Source: Methanosarcinales archaeon (GTDB lineage Archaea > Nanobdellota > Nanobdellia > Woesearchaeales > CG1-02-33-12). Taken from it: a DNA stretch of 13,328 bases. Below are positions 13,146-13,328 of the stretch, piece after piece. The position numbers were made by a program, and so were the translations under genes. Below the pieces are notes generated by a model that made no database searches, was not told the origin of the DNA, and saw only the letters and a list, made by a program, of their open reading frames with translations. The stretch covers positions 1-13,328 of the forward strand of contig JAFCBX010000019.1 of assembly GCA_017610505.1 (NCBI GenBank), in the 5' to 3' direction. Each line of letters begins with the position of its first letter. Within the stretch, counting starts at the first letter, position 1.

Positions 13146-13328
13146 ATGGTTGATAAAATGGAAATAAGATATAAACACAACAAAACAAAAGATGAGGCTT
13201 ATAAAGCAATTGATGGATTTTTAGGTAAATTAGAAGAAGAATATAAAGATCTGATTGAAGATTATTCAGGGAGTTGGAACTCTTCCAAAGATATTATGGA
13301 TTTCAGTCTTAGTGCCAGGGGTTTTAAG
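13146..13328 (+). CDS. PHA_gran_rgn-family protein (5' part, partial)
   Basis: The first 61 codons of an ORF that runs off the right edge. The protein begins MVDKMEIRYKHNKTKDEAYK and continues to YSGSWNSSKDIMDFSLSARGFK. This pattern (basic strand, helix with DEA-x-x-x-I-D-x-x-L, then Y-S-G-S-W and S-L-S-A-R-G-F) matches the small START-like family first named as a putative polyhydroxyalkanoic-acid granule or system protein. Family members are about 90-100 residues, so roughly a third is missing. No PHA genes are in the window, so the family name should not be taken as its role here. A second ATG at 13158 is a possible start. The gene is divergent from the MEDS gene. Confidence 0.7.
   Translation, partial: MVDKMEIRYKHNKTKDEAYKAIDGFLGKLEEEYKDLIEDYSGSWNSSKDIMDFSLSARGFK

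Noticed and set aside
1..13328. CRISPR array, insertion sequence or integrase/attachment site
   Set aside because: No regularly spaced identical repeats, transposase, or integrase was found. The interrupted tRNA could suggest integration, but its junctions fit a spliceable intron and not a duplicated tRNA end.

Overview
The window is AT-rich and almost certainly archaeal. The evidence is archaeal TATA boxes about 27-30 nt upstream of starts (some apparently leaderless), a tRNA gene interrupted by a bulge-helix-bulge type intron, and a PRC-barrel protein, a MEDS-domain protein and an archaeal-type PdxS. Genes inside operons carry strong GAGGT/GGAGGTGA Shine-Dalgarno motifs, while several first genes have none. 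A DPANN archaeon of the Woesearchaeota/Pacearchaeota kind fits the gene style, but that placement is an inference, not shown by a marker gene.

Layout. (1) 1-8564, + strand: a tightly packed signal-transduction operon. It holds the end of an unidentified gene; a seven-PAS protein broken by a 4-nt frameshift; a LytS-type 5TM membrane sensor with no kinase domain; a LivK-like ligand-binding lipoprotein; a dCache-HAMP-histidine kinase; a stand-alone receiver; a KaiC/RAD55-like protein without Walker A; and a secreted, membrane-anchored beta-rich protein. (2) 8565-9346: a non-coding-rich stretch with a tRNA-Gly(CCC) gene on the - strand, split in its T loop by a 126-nt intron, and a 55-residue orphan ORF. 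(3) 9347-11744, + strand: a leaderless gene for a 499-residue protein of unknown function, then pdxS with an in-frame internal deletion that removes a catalytic lysine. (4) 11795-12999, - strand: a PRC-barrel protein and a MEDS sensor. (5) 13146 to the end, + strand: the start of a PHA_gran_rgn-family gene, divergent from the MEDS gene across a repeat-rich intergenic region.

How the parts may work together. The kinase and the single-domain receiver form a complete phosphorelay pair, with the lipoprotein as a likely ligand-capture partner. The multi-PAS protein and the 5TM protein have no output domain, but both end in nearly the same coiled-coil tail (F-x6-R-E-[LM]-[KR]-M-[VI]-E-L-K). The MEDS protein 9 kb away ends in it too. 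This suggests that several sensor types plug into one common partner through a shared tail.

Best leads: the T-loop tRNA intron, the PdxS lacking the Lys81 region, the shared tail on three unrelated sensors, and the codon-usage break inside the kinase gene.
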